The notes under the pieces were generated by a model that ran no database searches, was not told the DNA's origin, and saw only the letters and a list, made by a program, of their open reading frames with translations. The position numbers and the translations under genes were made by a program. From positions 3,183,884 through 3,247,883 of the forward strand of contig KK106982.1 of assembly GCA_000611775.1 (NCBI GenBank): a DNA stretch of 64,000 bases, read 5' to 3'. Positions within the stretch are counted from its first letter, which is position 1; every line of letters starts with the position of its first letter. This document shows positions 12,160 to 22,310 of this stretch, piece by piece. This DNA comes from Umbilicaria muhlenbergii (lineage: Eukaryota > Ascomycota > Lecanoromycetes > Umbilicariales > Umbilicariaceae).

Positions 12160-13719
12160 TTTACGATTCTCTCATCGAAAATCTTGGATTCAACATCGGG
12201 TCCTTGGTTCCACGCTTCTTATCCTATCCTAACGACTTACCTAGACCATTTTCATTTTCAGCCGTCGAACTCAGCGTCATGATATCCTCCGCCCTTAGCT
12301 ATCTTTGGCTGGGTCCCTATTTAACGACACCGCTTTCAATTGTTTGCATCTGGAAATAGAGTAGCATAGCGAAGGACGGCGTTCCGTCTTTCTGAGATGT
12401 TTGTTCACAGTCATATCCCAAGCGTTTGCTCTTACTTCAGTTTGCCGTATGCGCTTCGGAGCATCTAGAATCAGCATCCGTTCCGCGCTTCACATCCGAT
12501 CTTGCCCGCTGCTCGTATCCTGTAACGCCGTTGTCCAGCAGAGAGATCATAGAGTTTCAAAACACAGCTTGACTAGAATCATCGTCCACCTTCCCAGTGT
12601 GGACACAAGTGGTACCGTTTTTGATGATCCTTTTCCAAGTACAGGTCCAACGACATTTGGGAACAACTACTTCACGTGGATGTCTAGGTCTTTCATCTCA
12701 AAGGTCGATTTACCCGTTAGCGTTCATGTTCACTCTAGGCGGGAGGCTTTATAGTATAGGAAGTCGCCATTACTCTTGCGCCTTCCGCCCGCCAGTTAGA
12801 TGTCCAGCCGCTGTCATTCTTTTTCCGCCGGAGGAGCCATCGCGCCTAGCCCGCCATTTCAGCCCGAGCTTCGTAGGCACGCAGCACCGTGATTCGGACT
12901 GCTCTTCCCAAGAAACTTAGACTCAGGACTCGGGGCACGAGTTTATACGCTCGCGACGAGCCTCGCGGTGCTAACGCCTGCATGGAATGTATGAAACAGT
13001 TGTAAGATGATGGTGGTTCCATTTTCAAAGGTAGTGCCGAAAATTAAGAAACGGGAACAGAAGATAGTCGTGGTAACAGCGATATTCGACGAATCCATGC
13101 AGATAGGGGAGCCTCGAGGGGTGATATTCGATTTGCATAAACGACCGTTGTAATCACACTAACTGGATGAGCTTGGGTGTCAATTTGAGATGGTGGATTG
13201 GGTTCTTCAGAAGGTATGCGATAACTAGGCAGGCTGAGCAGCATAATTACGTTGGAGGCGAAGTAGGTACCGTATGCCATCCGCCTTGCAAATCCAGAAA
13301 CACCTGCGTATTGCGAGTAAGTGGGTTCCGGCTTCTTTCCTTTGTTCCTGCTTACGTTTCTACTCTACTTCAGCTCAAACTTCTAAACTCCTCAATGAAC
13401 GCAACCACAGATGGACCCAACCCTCGAGACCAGTTCCAAAGGAGTTTCGCGCCCTACAAAACTCGTTGGAGGACTGTTGCGTGCCAGACCAATCCAGCGG
13501 CTTCAAAAGCCCGCTCATAGAGCCTTCCCCCTGCCACACACGGTTTTCTAGTTCAGACAACAGGCATGATAGGTATCTCATTCGAAGCCGAGGCTACGAA
13601 GGCACCCACTGAAAGTGCCCGATACAGCAGTCGAAACGGTGTAATTCGACAATGAATATAACCAGGATCAGAGAGAAGGCATTTGATTTCTTCGCGCTCC
13701 CCCACTAAATCAGAGACGA
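12160..13719. other. intergenic spacer, no gene seen
   Basis: Follows the cdc4 stop. Short frames on both strands lack codon bias or motifs. The region probably holds the cdc4 3' UTR and terminator. I see no repeats or RNA genes. Confidence 0.5.
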
Positions 13720-14431
13720 GTGTACTCCAGCCTACTTTCACCCTTGGAGGAAGCGGATCATCGGAGATTGTCGCATTGCTCCAAGCCAGCGATTCTTCTG
13801 ACAAACCGCCATGTTCATACAGAATCGTCGAATATTATATGCGATACTTTAGCCATCCAGTTGTGTATCGATACCTGGTGGTTCTTGTGGGAAACTCCTG
13901 AGATCATATATTTACCGGCAGGGACAGCACTTGAGACGAGGTTTGCTCACGATATTATGGAACGATCACACGGGTCGCCATGGAAAGGTGTGACATGGCC
14001 TCGCCCCAGCATCAGAACTTTCGACCCTCTTCATCAAGCTCTCGTACGGGTTCCATCTGTGCTAAGCACGTTACCAAAGCTGGAAGAGTTTCATATCTGA
14101 TACGTGATGAAAGTTGACGGAGTGAAAGTATTGCGAGGACAACGCTATGGAGCCCTTGGCCACTCTCAAAGGTCTAAAAGTGGTCAACGTCGTAGGAGAT
14201 TTGGAGAGAGAGAATCTAGCGTACCTGCTGATAGCCATGAAAAGGCCTAAAGAGGAATACCACTGGAGTTCGAGGGCTCAGAACCATGATAGAACTGTAG
14301 GCATCCACCAACTCGCCTCATGGACGAAGAATAACAAGTGCAAGGCAAACTCGATACACTGGGGGGCTTTCCTGGCGTTGCTGCGACTTAATCACGCTTG
14401 TTCTATGATGAAGAGTTCCTACCTCATCTGA
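13720..14431 (+). pseudogene. decayed gene, possibly of the fungal 2EXR/F-box-like 'house' protein type
   Basis: Two plus-strand frames, 13720-14100 and 14147-14431, read as one protein interrupted by stops between 14098 and 14147. The first part (LLTNRHVHTESSN, then LCIDTWWFLWETPE, then LSTLPKLEEFHI) resembles the 'LLLTCR-IY-EA' and 'LPKL' blocks common in fungal 2EXR-type proteins. The second part (MEPLATLKGLKVVNVVG) would follow it after a frame change. No start with a matching N-terminal EXR block is intact. An unrecognised intron joining the halves is possible, but the spacer has no clean donor/acceptor pair. The family assignment is inference from pattern only. Confidence 0.35.
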
Positions 14432-14508
14432 TCGTCTGTTTCCCCTAATCTCCTTTTCGCGATGTCGAAGCCGGTATAGAGAAAGAGATCTTAGAGGCTA
14501 ACACTGGG

Positions 14509-15600
14509 CTAGCCTCTCGCCGAGGGGCTAAAGGATTGCGCTGTTGTGAGGCTATGGTCAACAGCAACTTCGGTTGGCACATGGTTCTTTCTCTGGTTCC
14601 CCAGGCCTGTCGCAGCAAGTACTGCCCATCTTATGCTGTTTATGCCAAGTTTCTTCCCATGTCCGAGCGATTTCTCAGCACTGCAAGTCAAGATCTCCCC
14701 CAGGGCACCTGGACCATCGTTGGTTGATGGTTGCACTTTCCCGCGCACATGGTCCACGATTTTTCTCAGCTCAAGAGTGCAGTGTTGGAGCTTCGCTGCC
14801 GACGGAAGTTTGGGTCCAGGCCACACGATGCGATCGACCTTCGATAGGATCACCTGGTGGGGTATAGCATTTTGTCGGAAGAGTGCCAGTATTTGTTCGT
14901 CAGAGCTCTTCAGACCATGTAGAGCATCGACTAATAAGAACGCTCTTCGTAACCTAGAGTCTGTAAGCAACCAATTTGCCACTGCCGGCATCAATGGGAG
15001 GCCGTACTGTTTTCTCCCAACCAGGTACTTCATGATCTCAGTCCCCCAGTCGTCCCGACTTCCCTTCCCATACCCCATCATGTCTAGTACGACCAACCTG
15101 CCGGGATTGCCCACTGCGTCTTCGCCTCCAACAGCAAATCCGTTCATGGTTCTTGTCCTCCCGGGCTTGCTGCTTGTATGGCATATGTTGCGCCCGAGCA
15201 AGGCATTGAGAAGAGTGGATTTACCGACGTTGCTGCGCCCTAAGAATGCGACTTCGGGTATCGAAGTCAGGTTAACAGTCCGAAATTTGGAAGCGGAGTA
15301 CAAGAGGGAAGGCGGATGAGCAAGGAAAAAGCGTTCGGCGTGGGCTAGTTGCTGCGGGGTGGGAGGGGTAGTATCCCAATAATAGGATAGCACAACATTC
15401 GAATGGAAAGGTGCTATCGGAGAAGAAGCTTGGAGCTTCGGTCGGACTTTTAGGGCTGGGTGTTGGGACTCCTCTGTACTCGTACTCGTACCGTTGCAGC
15501 GAACCAGAATAGAGGATGTAAAGCGCGGTAGTACTCGTCCACCAACGGCCGACTTGTGTGCATGACAAATGTACGATCTGCCGCCGGCAAAGATAGACAT
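14509..15600 (-). CDS. mrx8: mitochondrial EngB-type GTPase, Mrx8-like (363 aa)
   Basis: TrmE-Era-EngA-EngB superfamily GTPase of the YihA/EngB group; the yeast relative Mrx8 associates with mitochondrial gene-expression machinery, and bacterial EngB assists large-subunit assembly. Single exon. The basic, Ser-rich N-terminus (about 50 residues) is a likely mitochondrial presequence. Motifs in order: G1 GRSNVGKST at residues 121-129, a PGRTRT switch-I segment, G3 DMMGYG, a hydrophobic LLVDALHGLK strand, and G4 SKVD with the following IVWPG. The ATG at 15600 is the first of the frame and leaves only 177 bp to the divergent FMC1 start. The distal part of the C-terminus is lineage-variable. Assignment to the EngB family is firm; the Mrx8 orthology is by family and predicted location. 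Confidence 0.9.
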   Translation of the reverse strand: MSIFAGGRSYICHAHKSAVGGRVLPRFTSSILVRCNGTSTSTEESQHPALKVRPKLQASSPIAPFHSNVVLSYYWDTTPPTPQQLAHAERFFLAHPPSLLYSASKFRTVNLTSIPEVAFLGRSNVGKSTLLNALLGRNICHTSSKPGRTRTMNGFAVGGEDAVGNPGRLVVLDMMGYGKGSRDDWGTEIMKYLVGRKQYGLPLMPAVANWLLTDSRLRRAFLLVDALHGLKSSDEQILALFRQNAIPHQVILSKVDRIVWPGPKLPSAAKLQHCTLELRKIVDHVRGKVQPSTNDGPGALGEILTCSAEKSLGHGKKLGINSIRWAVLAATGLGNQRKNHVPTEVAVDHSLTTAQSFSPSARG

Positions 15601-15777
15601 GGAATAATTATTGAAAGCTGTGGGGCAAATATCAGAGAGGGATGTGGACGTATGTGAGGGTGAGGGATTCCAACAGTCGGAGTTTTGCTTGCGCTAAGCC
15701 CCGGTCACCATCGGACATGCACCTTTCCTCCTCACCAGCCAGGCTTGTCCCTCCACGTCTGCATCGAAGCATCCGCC
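15601..15777. promoter_or_regulatory. short divergent promoter shared by the EngB GTPase gene and FMC1
   Basis: Only 177 bp separate the two start codons, which point away from each other. Both products are predicted mitochondrial biogenesis factors, so shared control is plausible. I could not identify a specific factor site. Confidence 0.45.
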
Positions 15778-16104
15778 ATGCCGCCCTCACCATCCCATCT
15801 TCGCTCCCTATACCGATCTATATTGCGTGAGCTACCGCATCGACCGCTGTCGACCCCGTCACCCATTCAACGCCGTATTCGCACCTCGTTCTCCACGACA
15901 ACATCATCCCCAGACAACACTGCGCTGCAAGTGGAGCAAGCAGAGCAATACATTCAGTACATGAAGGCACAGAGGATGTATGCCACCTTGTTAGAGAGAT
16001 ACAACCCAGGGATGTCAATGGATGAGGAAGAGAGGGTTAGATTGACGGCCAGGAGGGTGGGTATGGAGCTCCCGGAGGAGTGGCGGTCCGGCCAGAAAAT
16101 GTAG
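15778..16104 (+). CDS. fmc1: FMC1, mitochondrial ATP synthase assembly factor (LYR-type, 108 aa)
   Basis: Small matrix protein that helps assembly or stability of the F1 sector of ATP synthase at high temperature in yeast. The frame opens upstream at 15685, but the ATG at 15778 fits the family because it puts the LRSLYRSILRELPHRPL helix (the LYR motif) at residues 8-24. The distinctive second half reads AEQYIQYMKAQRMYATLLERY, followed by YNPGMSMDEEERVRLTARRVG and a short tail ending at 16104. The size matches the family. It has a single exon and lies divergent to the EngB GTPase gene. No upstream codons look conserved, which supports the shorter start. Confidence 0.92.
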   Translation: MPPSPSHLRSLYRSILRELPHRPLSTPSPIQRRIRTSFSTTTSSPDNTALQVEQAEQYIQYMKAQRMYATLLERYNPGMSMDEEERVRLTARRVGMELPEEWRSGQKM

Positions 16105-16703
16105 CGTGTGTACGATATTACGAGATCCATGCAGTGACAAGCGGTGTATGGAGTGCTTTATAGGAGTATGGAATCGCACCAGTTATGGTAAGGGGGGTCT
16201 TCCCAGCAGTACTAGCCAAGCAGCTGATCACTCTGTCCAGCAGTAGTCTCACTATAAACAGGTTCTCGACATTCCTGGACGACTATTACTGTCCATATAC
16301 CATGGTCATAAGAGTGGCCTCACAAACTGTTTTCTCCATCACCATCTAGCAGCGTGAGACCCGTACTTGGACATCATTTCGGTGCAATCTCTTCCACCGA
16401 AGAGTCTACCTTGGCGTGGACATTGCAAGTCCTATAAACATCCTCTACGCCGCCATCTTCCGTGTTTCTTGACACTCAGTAATTTCCATAGTTTCGTCGC
16501 AACCAGAATATTCAATCAGGTCTCAGAAATCTTGGCATCCATGTCCTATAGATTTTCGAGTTGTTGCTGTTCAAAAAATCCCTGCATTATGGACTCCTGA
16601 GCATGTACATAAATATCGACGCAGACATCAGAAACACAACTGCAAAGGGCTCATGGCATTATCCAATCTACCGTCCCGTCCTCAATCTCTCATCCCAATA
16701 CCG
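16105..16703. other. spacer between FMC1 and a minus-strand hypothetical gene
   Basis: This convergent 3'-to-3' region probably holds both terminators. No supported gene, repeat or RNA was seen. Confidence 0.5.
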
Positions 16704-17324
16704 TCATTGGCCCGGACTTTCGCTGTCTGATGGTCCGTCGAGTTCTTCATCCATTCTATCCTCATCGTGATCGAGCCCCAGATCCTTGTGGACGAGATCA
16801 CAGTAGACATCTTTGATAAGGCCAATCCATCCTTGCTTATTTTTGTACAGTACCCCAAAGTCTTGCTCCGAACTATTCTCATTTACCAGCGTCGTGAACA
16901 GTTTCCAGTCGACTGCACGTTTGTCTTCACGAGCCTTTCGTGCAGTACCACTCAAGTATATCATTGCGTGCGCCATGATGTATTTTAATTCATGATCACA
17001 TTGCTCGAAGTCAATCTTCGGCAGGCTGGTGGATGCAGCGACTTGAGGGGCCTCGTTGTCGTCGGATACTTCCTCCTTGTAGGACACTTCCTCCTCGTCG
17101 GAGTCAATGATCTCAATTATCATAGGAGCATCATTATCCTCTAAAGCTGAACGATATGCGCAGACAATGTCAGTCAAACGTAAAAGTTTCACATCGCTGC
17201 GGCTGGCTTTGTTGAAAGCCTGGCGAATATTGATTACCAACTGTGTATTGACAGCATCACAAACAGGACGAGGAGCCGGTCGGTTTTGATAAGGTGGTCT
17301 CATCATGTGTACCATGCCTTGCAT
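16704..17324 (-). CDS. hypothetical acidic protein with SUMO-interaction-like motif (206 aa)
   Basis: I do not recognise a family. The frame begins with ATG at 17324; alternative starts lie at 17306 (MMRPPYQNRP) and nearby. An N-terminal Pro/Arg-rich segment is followed by a helix-rich block (INIRQAFNKASRSDVKLL). Next comes IIEIIDSDEEEVSYKEEVS at about residues 67-85: a hydrophobic core directly followed by acidic and Ser residues, the layout of a SUMO-interacting motif. The second half is helical with aromatic residues (YIMAHAMIYLSG, then FGVLYKNKQGWIGLIKD) and ends in an acidic tail. No signal peptide or membrane segment. Composition is protein-like and the 600-bp frame is uninterrupted. 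It could be lineage-specific, or the last exon of a longer spliced gene. Confidence 0.5.
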   Translation of the reverse strand: MQGMVHMMRPPYQNRPAPRPVCDAVNTQLVINIRQAFNKASRSDVKLLRLTDIVCAYRSALEDNDAPMIIEIIDSDEEEVSYKEEVSDDNEAPQVAASTSLPKIDFEQCDHELKYIMAHAMIYLSGTARKAREDKRAVDWKLFTTLVNENSSEQDFGVLYKNKQGWIGLIKDVYCDLVHKDLGLDHDEDRMDEELDGPSDSESPGQ

Positions 17325-17918
17325 TCGGTACACTTGTTTCCCCTACCGAAAGCGAGTTGGGTAGTTGCCGATAGAGGTTGGATCTTATCACACATTCGTT
17401 CCCTCTTATATCTTACTGCAAGATCCTCCGAGCCAGTGGCTTGTTTCCCACCTGTGTAAGAATCTAGCCGAATCCGCCCACGTAGACCGTACATACGCGA
17501 CCACCTGGCACTGGACCATTCCACAGTATGTGACGTCAAGCCGATCTCTAACAGGACATGCGCTACGTGGTTGCCGATGCGAATGGCGTTTCATGATGAT
17601 AAAGTTTTGTCCGCGCTGGAGGCTTACCGTAATGTGCTGGCAAGTCGGAGTCCTACAGTCGATGCTCTGCGATCTGTCGATGTTGGTTGTCCAACCACCT
17701 CGAAAGCGCAAACATGGCAGCTTGGGAAGCCTGGAATTGCTCCACAGCTGCCAAGACTTCGGTGGCACTCAATAGAACACAGAGGCTTGCCTGTAAGGAT
17801 CTAATATTTGTCATCTGAATTTGAAGATGGGTCATCCGGGAAGGATTATTTTCAGCCTCTCGCCATCCGTTCCCTTCGGCTGCAAAATCCACCACCGCCC
17901 ATTTGACTTGGATCCTCT

Positions 17919-18056
17919 TCTCCCGAGGCGATCGTTGTGCAACGTAGGGAACAGACATCCTCGAATGGGATGCAGTAGTGATGAGTTAGCAGCGGTAAAG
18001 GAAACCAATTCCCCTGCGGAGAGCCGGGTCCTTTGGTAACAACAGTGGTACTGTGA
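17919..18056 (-). repeat. diverged tandem duplicate, copy 1
   Basis: Aligns by eye with copy 2 at about 18368-18514. Shared blocks are the CCGGGTCCTTTG-type block and the TTGTGCAAC-TAG-GAACA block (plus strand), in the same order and spacing. On the minus strand copy 1 lies inside an uninterrupted frame (17852-18193) whose product includes GPGSPQGNWF and EDVCSLRCTTIASGEE. This suggests the remains of a small cysteine-containing protein gene. Confidence 0.5.
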
Positions 18057-18367
18057 CCGACAGGCGAACCATTAAAAGAAGTAGCAGTTTGAGGCGGAGA
18101 GATCCTTAGCAGCGTAATGATAAGGAACAGCACAGTGTCGTTCGGAAAGGCACGAGTATAGCGCTGGAGCTCAACGACTTCAGCCTTCGGCATCTGCGCA
18201 TTTTCACGTCTTAGAAATTCTCATCGCTAACAGAATATCGAGGGGGGCCCTCCTCACCAGATGACTGCCACCTGTTTGGATGGTTGACGGTCTGGGCCTG
18301 CTGGAGGCGTTGGCAACTTGGGAAGATGCGGTACCCGCGATTACGGTTCACTCAGCCGGCAAGCCTC

Positions 18368-18514
18368 GCTCTCCACCGGTGACGATCATTGTGCAACATA
18401 GAGAACACTCGTCCTTTGCCAGGATCCAGTGTAAATGCACAACTAGCTAGCGGCGAAGAAAACAATGTTCGCAGCAGAATACCGGGTCCTTTGACAGCAA
18501 GCGTGATGCTCCAG
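18368..18514 (-). repeat. diverged tandem duplicate, copy 2
   Basis: Related to copy 1, about 450 bp away and in the same orientation. The equivalent of the cysteine block reads KDECSLCCTMIVTGGE in one frame. The preceding block (KGPG) lies in a different frame with a stop between, so this copy looks frame-shifted or needs an intron I cannot place. Confidence 0.45.
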
Positions 18515-19468
18515 TTTATGTAGGTGCCCGATGGACCACTGGCGGTGTTGGTCGAGGCCCGTTTCTGGCCTGTTTCTTGCCTGTTGATATTCTTTTCTTC
18601 GCACGACCCGCGGTTATGGCACCCATGCACTTGCAGGGGGTTTGACCTGGTCCCTGGGAACCCAAGGATCGAGAGACGAAGGACCCTTGTCCGAGTAGTG
18701 GTAGAGTACAGGTGCAGGCCTCCAGAGTGCACGACGGTAGTCGTATCACTTCTCAACGATACTTGATAGACGGAAATGTTTGGTGGTGAAATGGTAGTGC
18801 TTGACTGCTGCTCCCCTTGCGCAGTTGGCCATTGCCGAGTATGTGCTCAGGCTCTGACGCTGTTCTCTTCTTCAATCGAGATCGTGCCACCAAGTGTGTC
18901 GTCCAGTCAAACCGGCCAGAGTACGCCTTTCCCAAAGCGTGAAAGCCCACATGAACAACTCGCAAAAACCAGGCACCCCGCTACCATATTATCTACGCTC
19001 CCACCTGTTCACCACTAGCCTCAGCCAATAATGAGGCATGTCATGATCAGAGAAGCATCATAATCAATCACCATCATGGTCCACCTCGTAATAACCGGCT
19101 TGGACGGCCCGCGAACTGTGATGGCCATGCCGGACTAGAACAATGGACGACAACCTAAGGCCACCACGGATCGGACTCGGCGGCCATGGTCTGTTGCATC
19201 CAAAAACTAGGGGAGACACCCATGGGGCTTGTTCTTTAGCGTGCTGGCCTAATCAAGAGCCGTCCCGCCCTAGACGCGAACATAAAGCCCGTGGCTCGCT
19301 GATTGCGCATGGCTTCATCACTCCTCATCACTCCTCTCTACCTCCGCTCCGCCTGTGTCGTGCGATTACGGCTTGCCTCAAGTGGCGAGGTGCGCCATCA
19401 TTGTGCCAACATGCAGCCGCACTGATCCGTATACAGTCACTTCCCTTGATTATTGATCGCCAGCAATC

Positions 19469-20959
19469 ATGGCCGAAGTGCTTCTCGAAGCTGACGAGGT
19501 ACGCTTCGGCAAGTGACTCTGCTCAGACCAACGGGAGCTAATTCGTCCAGCATCTATCCCAAAATGATGACATTCTGTAGGTACCCACCCACGCCACATT
19601 ATCTCGGTATGATCTACTCCTTATCCTTACACATACCAAGGGAACTCGATTCGAAGTCGCTCAGCGCCAGCGTCTTGGACTACGAGTACGAGAATGGAAG
19701 ACGTTATCATGGGTATAAGGCGGGGCGTATGTGGACATTTTTCGTTGGCAAGTCCGGTCGACTGACCCTTGAGACAGATTATCCCATACCGAACGATGAG
19801 GTATACTTCGTGGCTTAGTGTCTAGGCGCATGACGTTTTCTGATCCAAGCGTCTCTGCAACAGTCCGAGCTCGACCGTCTCGACCTACAACACCACCTCC
19901 TGACCGTGCTGCTCGGTGGGAAACTACACTTGGCGCCGCTGAAGGAACCCAAGAAGATTCTAGACCTCGGCACCGGTACTGGTATTTGGGCAATTGACAT
20001 GGCAGATCTATACCCGGATGCAACAGTGATTGGAACGGACCTTTCGCCTGTACAGCCTCAATGGTGGGTAGCCTCCACTAATATCTCTCCTCTGGAATGC
20101 TGACGACTTTTACTGTAGGGTTCCCGACAACGTCCACTTCGAGATCGAGGACGTGGAGAGCGACTGGACATACACCGAAGACTCGTTTGATTACATACAC
20201 ATTAGGATGTTGATCGGGGCTATCTCAGACTGGAGTTCCATCATACGGAAAGCCTACAGGTACTGACAATCCATGGGCATTCTCCACTATGATGCCCCTA
20301 CTGAGAGTCCCTCTATATAGGCACTTAAGACCAGGCGGCTTCGTCGAAATCCAGGAACTCGATCCGCGAATGACAAGCGACGACGATAGCCTCCGCCCCG
20401 ACAACATCTCCAGGATTTGGTCCAACCTAATCTGCGAAGCCTCTGAGAACTATGGCCGCCCCATCCCTCGCGTCACGGAGTACAAGTACTGGCTCGAAGA
20501 AGCGGGCTTCGCGGAAATCAGGGAGACGATCCACAAGCGTCCTACGAATACATGGCCCAAGAACAAACAGCTCAAAGAGGTTGGAAAATTCCAACTCTTG
20601 AACTACTCAGAGGGTTTGGAAGGCTTGTCGGTTGGATTGTTCACGAGAGGCTTACAGTGGCAGCCGGCGGAGGTGCAGGTGTTGGCGGCGAAAGTGAAGA
20701 CGGAGTTGAAGAACAAGAGTATACATTCGTATCAAAATATGTACGTCGTCCTTTTCTTGCTGTGATATAGGATTCGACAGGACCGAAGTTGACGGATTCC
20801 AGGGCCGTTGTATACGGGCGAAAGCCTGAGACGGCGCCCCCAAGTACAGGGGCCAGAAGCGGGAGAAGGAGCCTTGGCGCTTCCCGGCCGACAGACAAGA
20901 CAGCTTCAAGCACAAAGGACAACGCTTCCGCAAGGAAATCCAATGGCTCGGGTACATAA
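19469..20959 (+). CDS. LaeA-like SAM-dependent methyltransferase (360 aa, 8 exons)
   Basis: Class I methyltransferase of the LaeA-like/TAM family that is expanded in filamentous fungi; some members regulate secondary metabolism, most have unknown substrates. Exons: 19469-19498, 19551-19576, 19641-19726, 19778-19800, 19864-20063, 20119-20259, 20321-20740 and 20803-20959. All seven introns (51-64 nt) keep frame. After an acidic start (MAEVLLEADE) comes the family signature SVLDYEYENGRRYHGYKAG and HYPIPNDE. The SAM-binding motif I ILDLGTGTGIWAIDMA lies at about residues 85-100, then LYPDATVIGTDLSP and QPQWVPDNVHFEIEDVESDW. The post-motif HLRPGGFVEIQELDPR strand follows. The fold ends with AVVYGRKP, and a short Ser/Lys-rich tail follows. 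No cluster of biosynthetic genes lies next to it, so a global-regulator role is not supported by context; velvet-complex LaeA itself is usually longer at the N-terminus. Confidence 0.9.
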
Positions 20960-22154
20960 TTTGCAAGCTCACGAGAGCAGCATCCTCGAGACACCCATAG
21001 TAGCCGTTGTGAGTCTAATGCGGGAGAAAGAGGTTTCCGAATGCATATGTTATCCTGCTGTATCGAGCTTCGAGACTCTTGAAAGCGGTTTAGATGGGGG
21101 AGATCAAGAACTACTATCTTAAAGAAGCGCAGCTAACGATGTGTACCAATGTCACGAGGCAAAGCGCCGGGACGAAGGGGAAAATATTCAATGATACTGT
21201 TCAACAACAAGAGCGAATGCTCTGGGGGGCAGGTTTTTACCGCATGTGTTCTGCACAATGCTTACCTAGTGCCGACACTTCACGACGATAAAGTTTCTTC
21301 TCCTTAGTCACTCATCCCTGCTCGGAGAACGACCAGGAAAACCGATCCCAGATGCAGCGTTCGTGAATAGAAATTGAAAGGACGGCTTGGCCTGGAAAGG
21401 TGGATGCAAGCACTGTGGCCTTTTCAGCCATGGTAAGCTGAGCCATCAACCGCAATATGGCGATTGGCGATAGCTGTGCCCGCGAGCCCAATGTGCCTTT
21501 GAAATAAAACTAAGACAGACGTCAACAGTGATGATGCTTGCAAGAGTATCGGACACAAGTCATGAATAGAGGGATACATCCCCTCTGCGGGACTTGGCAA
21601 AAAGCAACTGGCAGGTGTGTGAACCAAATAAGTGACAGTTGTCAACTGGTGATCCCATCAACCACTTAGCATGCAAGATAAGCTTAAGGACTGGTGAATG
21701 CAGAGATGGTGGGAGCATAGATACCTACAAGTTTTACCCCAGGAACTAAGATATATCGCTTTCACTGTTATAGTGCTGAGAGGAGCTTCAGATAAAGGCG
21801 CTCACTTATTTTGATCACGCGCCTGCTGATTTTTTTTCTCCATCTATGACTCATGTCCGATACTCTTACATCTGAGCCAGTTTCCATTGACACCGAGTTG
21901 TTTGGTATTAAAATGCATTTTCCCGCGCGGCGTCTATATCCCATATATATAACACGACAAGCTGAAACATAGAACACGTATAGGCTTAATTTGCATGCAT
22001 AGATAATCCTGGTACTGTGGCATTGCGATGTGCATTGCGAACAGTTTTAGTCAACCTCCTCAGCCCTCAGGCCGGATCAACTCAGGCGCAGCATGGTAAC
22101 ACCAAAAAACCAGATGAAAATGGTAGCTCCAGGTAGATGCTAGTATTACGAGCT
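20960..22154. other. intergenic spacer, no gene seen
   Basis: This region follows the methyltransferase stop. Only short unsupported frames are present, with no repeats or RNA genes recognised. An AT-richer patch at 21750-21990 has no coding signal. Confidence 0.5.
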
Positions 22155-22310
22155 TCAATTGTTCTCGTTTCGCATTGAAGAGTAGTCTAGCGGATGGTAC
22201 GTTTCATCCAAAACTTCATCTACCAGTGATGCCGCAGGAACAGGCTCAGATTGGAAGCATGTAGAAGATAGAAATAACAATGCGCAAAGCCATACGAGGT
22301 ATGAGTGCAT
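22155..22310 (-). CDS. possible small secreted peptide (51 aa)
   Basis: An ATG at 22310 opens a short frame that starts MHSYLVWLCALLFLSSTCF. This looks like a signal peptide: hydrophobic core with small residues near a likely cleavage site after VPAA or QSEPVP. The mature part is only about 25 residues, acidic, and without a cysteine pattern or Lys-Arg sites. The frame continues upstream to an in-frame ATG-less region, so 22310 is the best start. There are no homology clues; short hydrophobic frames arise by chance, hence the low confidence. Confidence 0.25.
   Translation of the reverse strand: MHSYLVWLCALLFLSSTCFQSEPVPAASLVDEVLDETYHPLDYSSMRNENN

Larger units (their letters stand above)
17325..19468. 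other. gene-poor spacer carrying an old duplicated segment
   Basis: Apart from the two related segments reported separately (about 17919-18056 and 18368-18514), I see only short frames here. The right end should hold the promoter of the methyltransferase gene. No transposon signature was recognised. Confidence 0.4.

Noticed and set aside
14546-15319. 257-codon plus-strand frame
   Set aside because: It lies antisense to the EngB GTPase coding region, whose GTP-binding motifs are unambiguous; this is a shadow frame.
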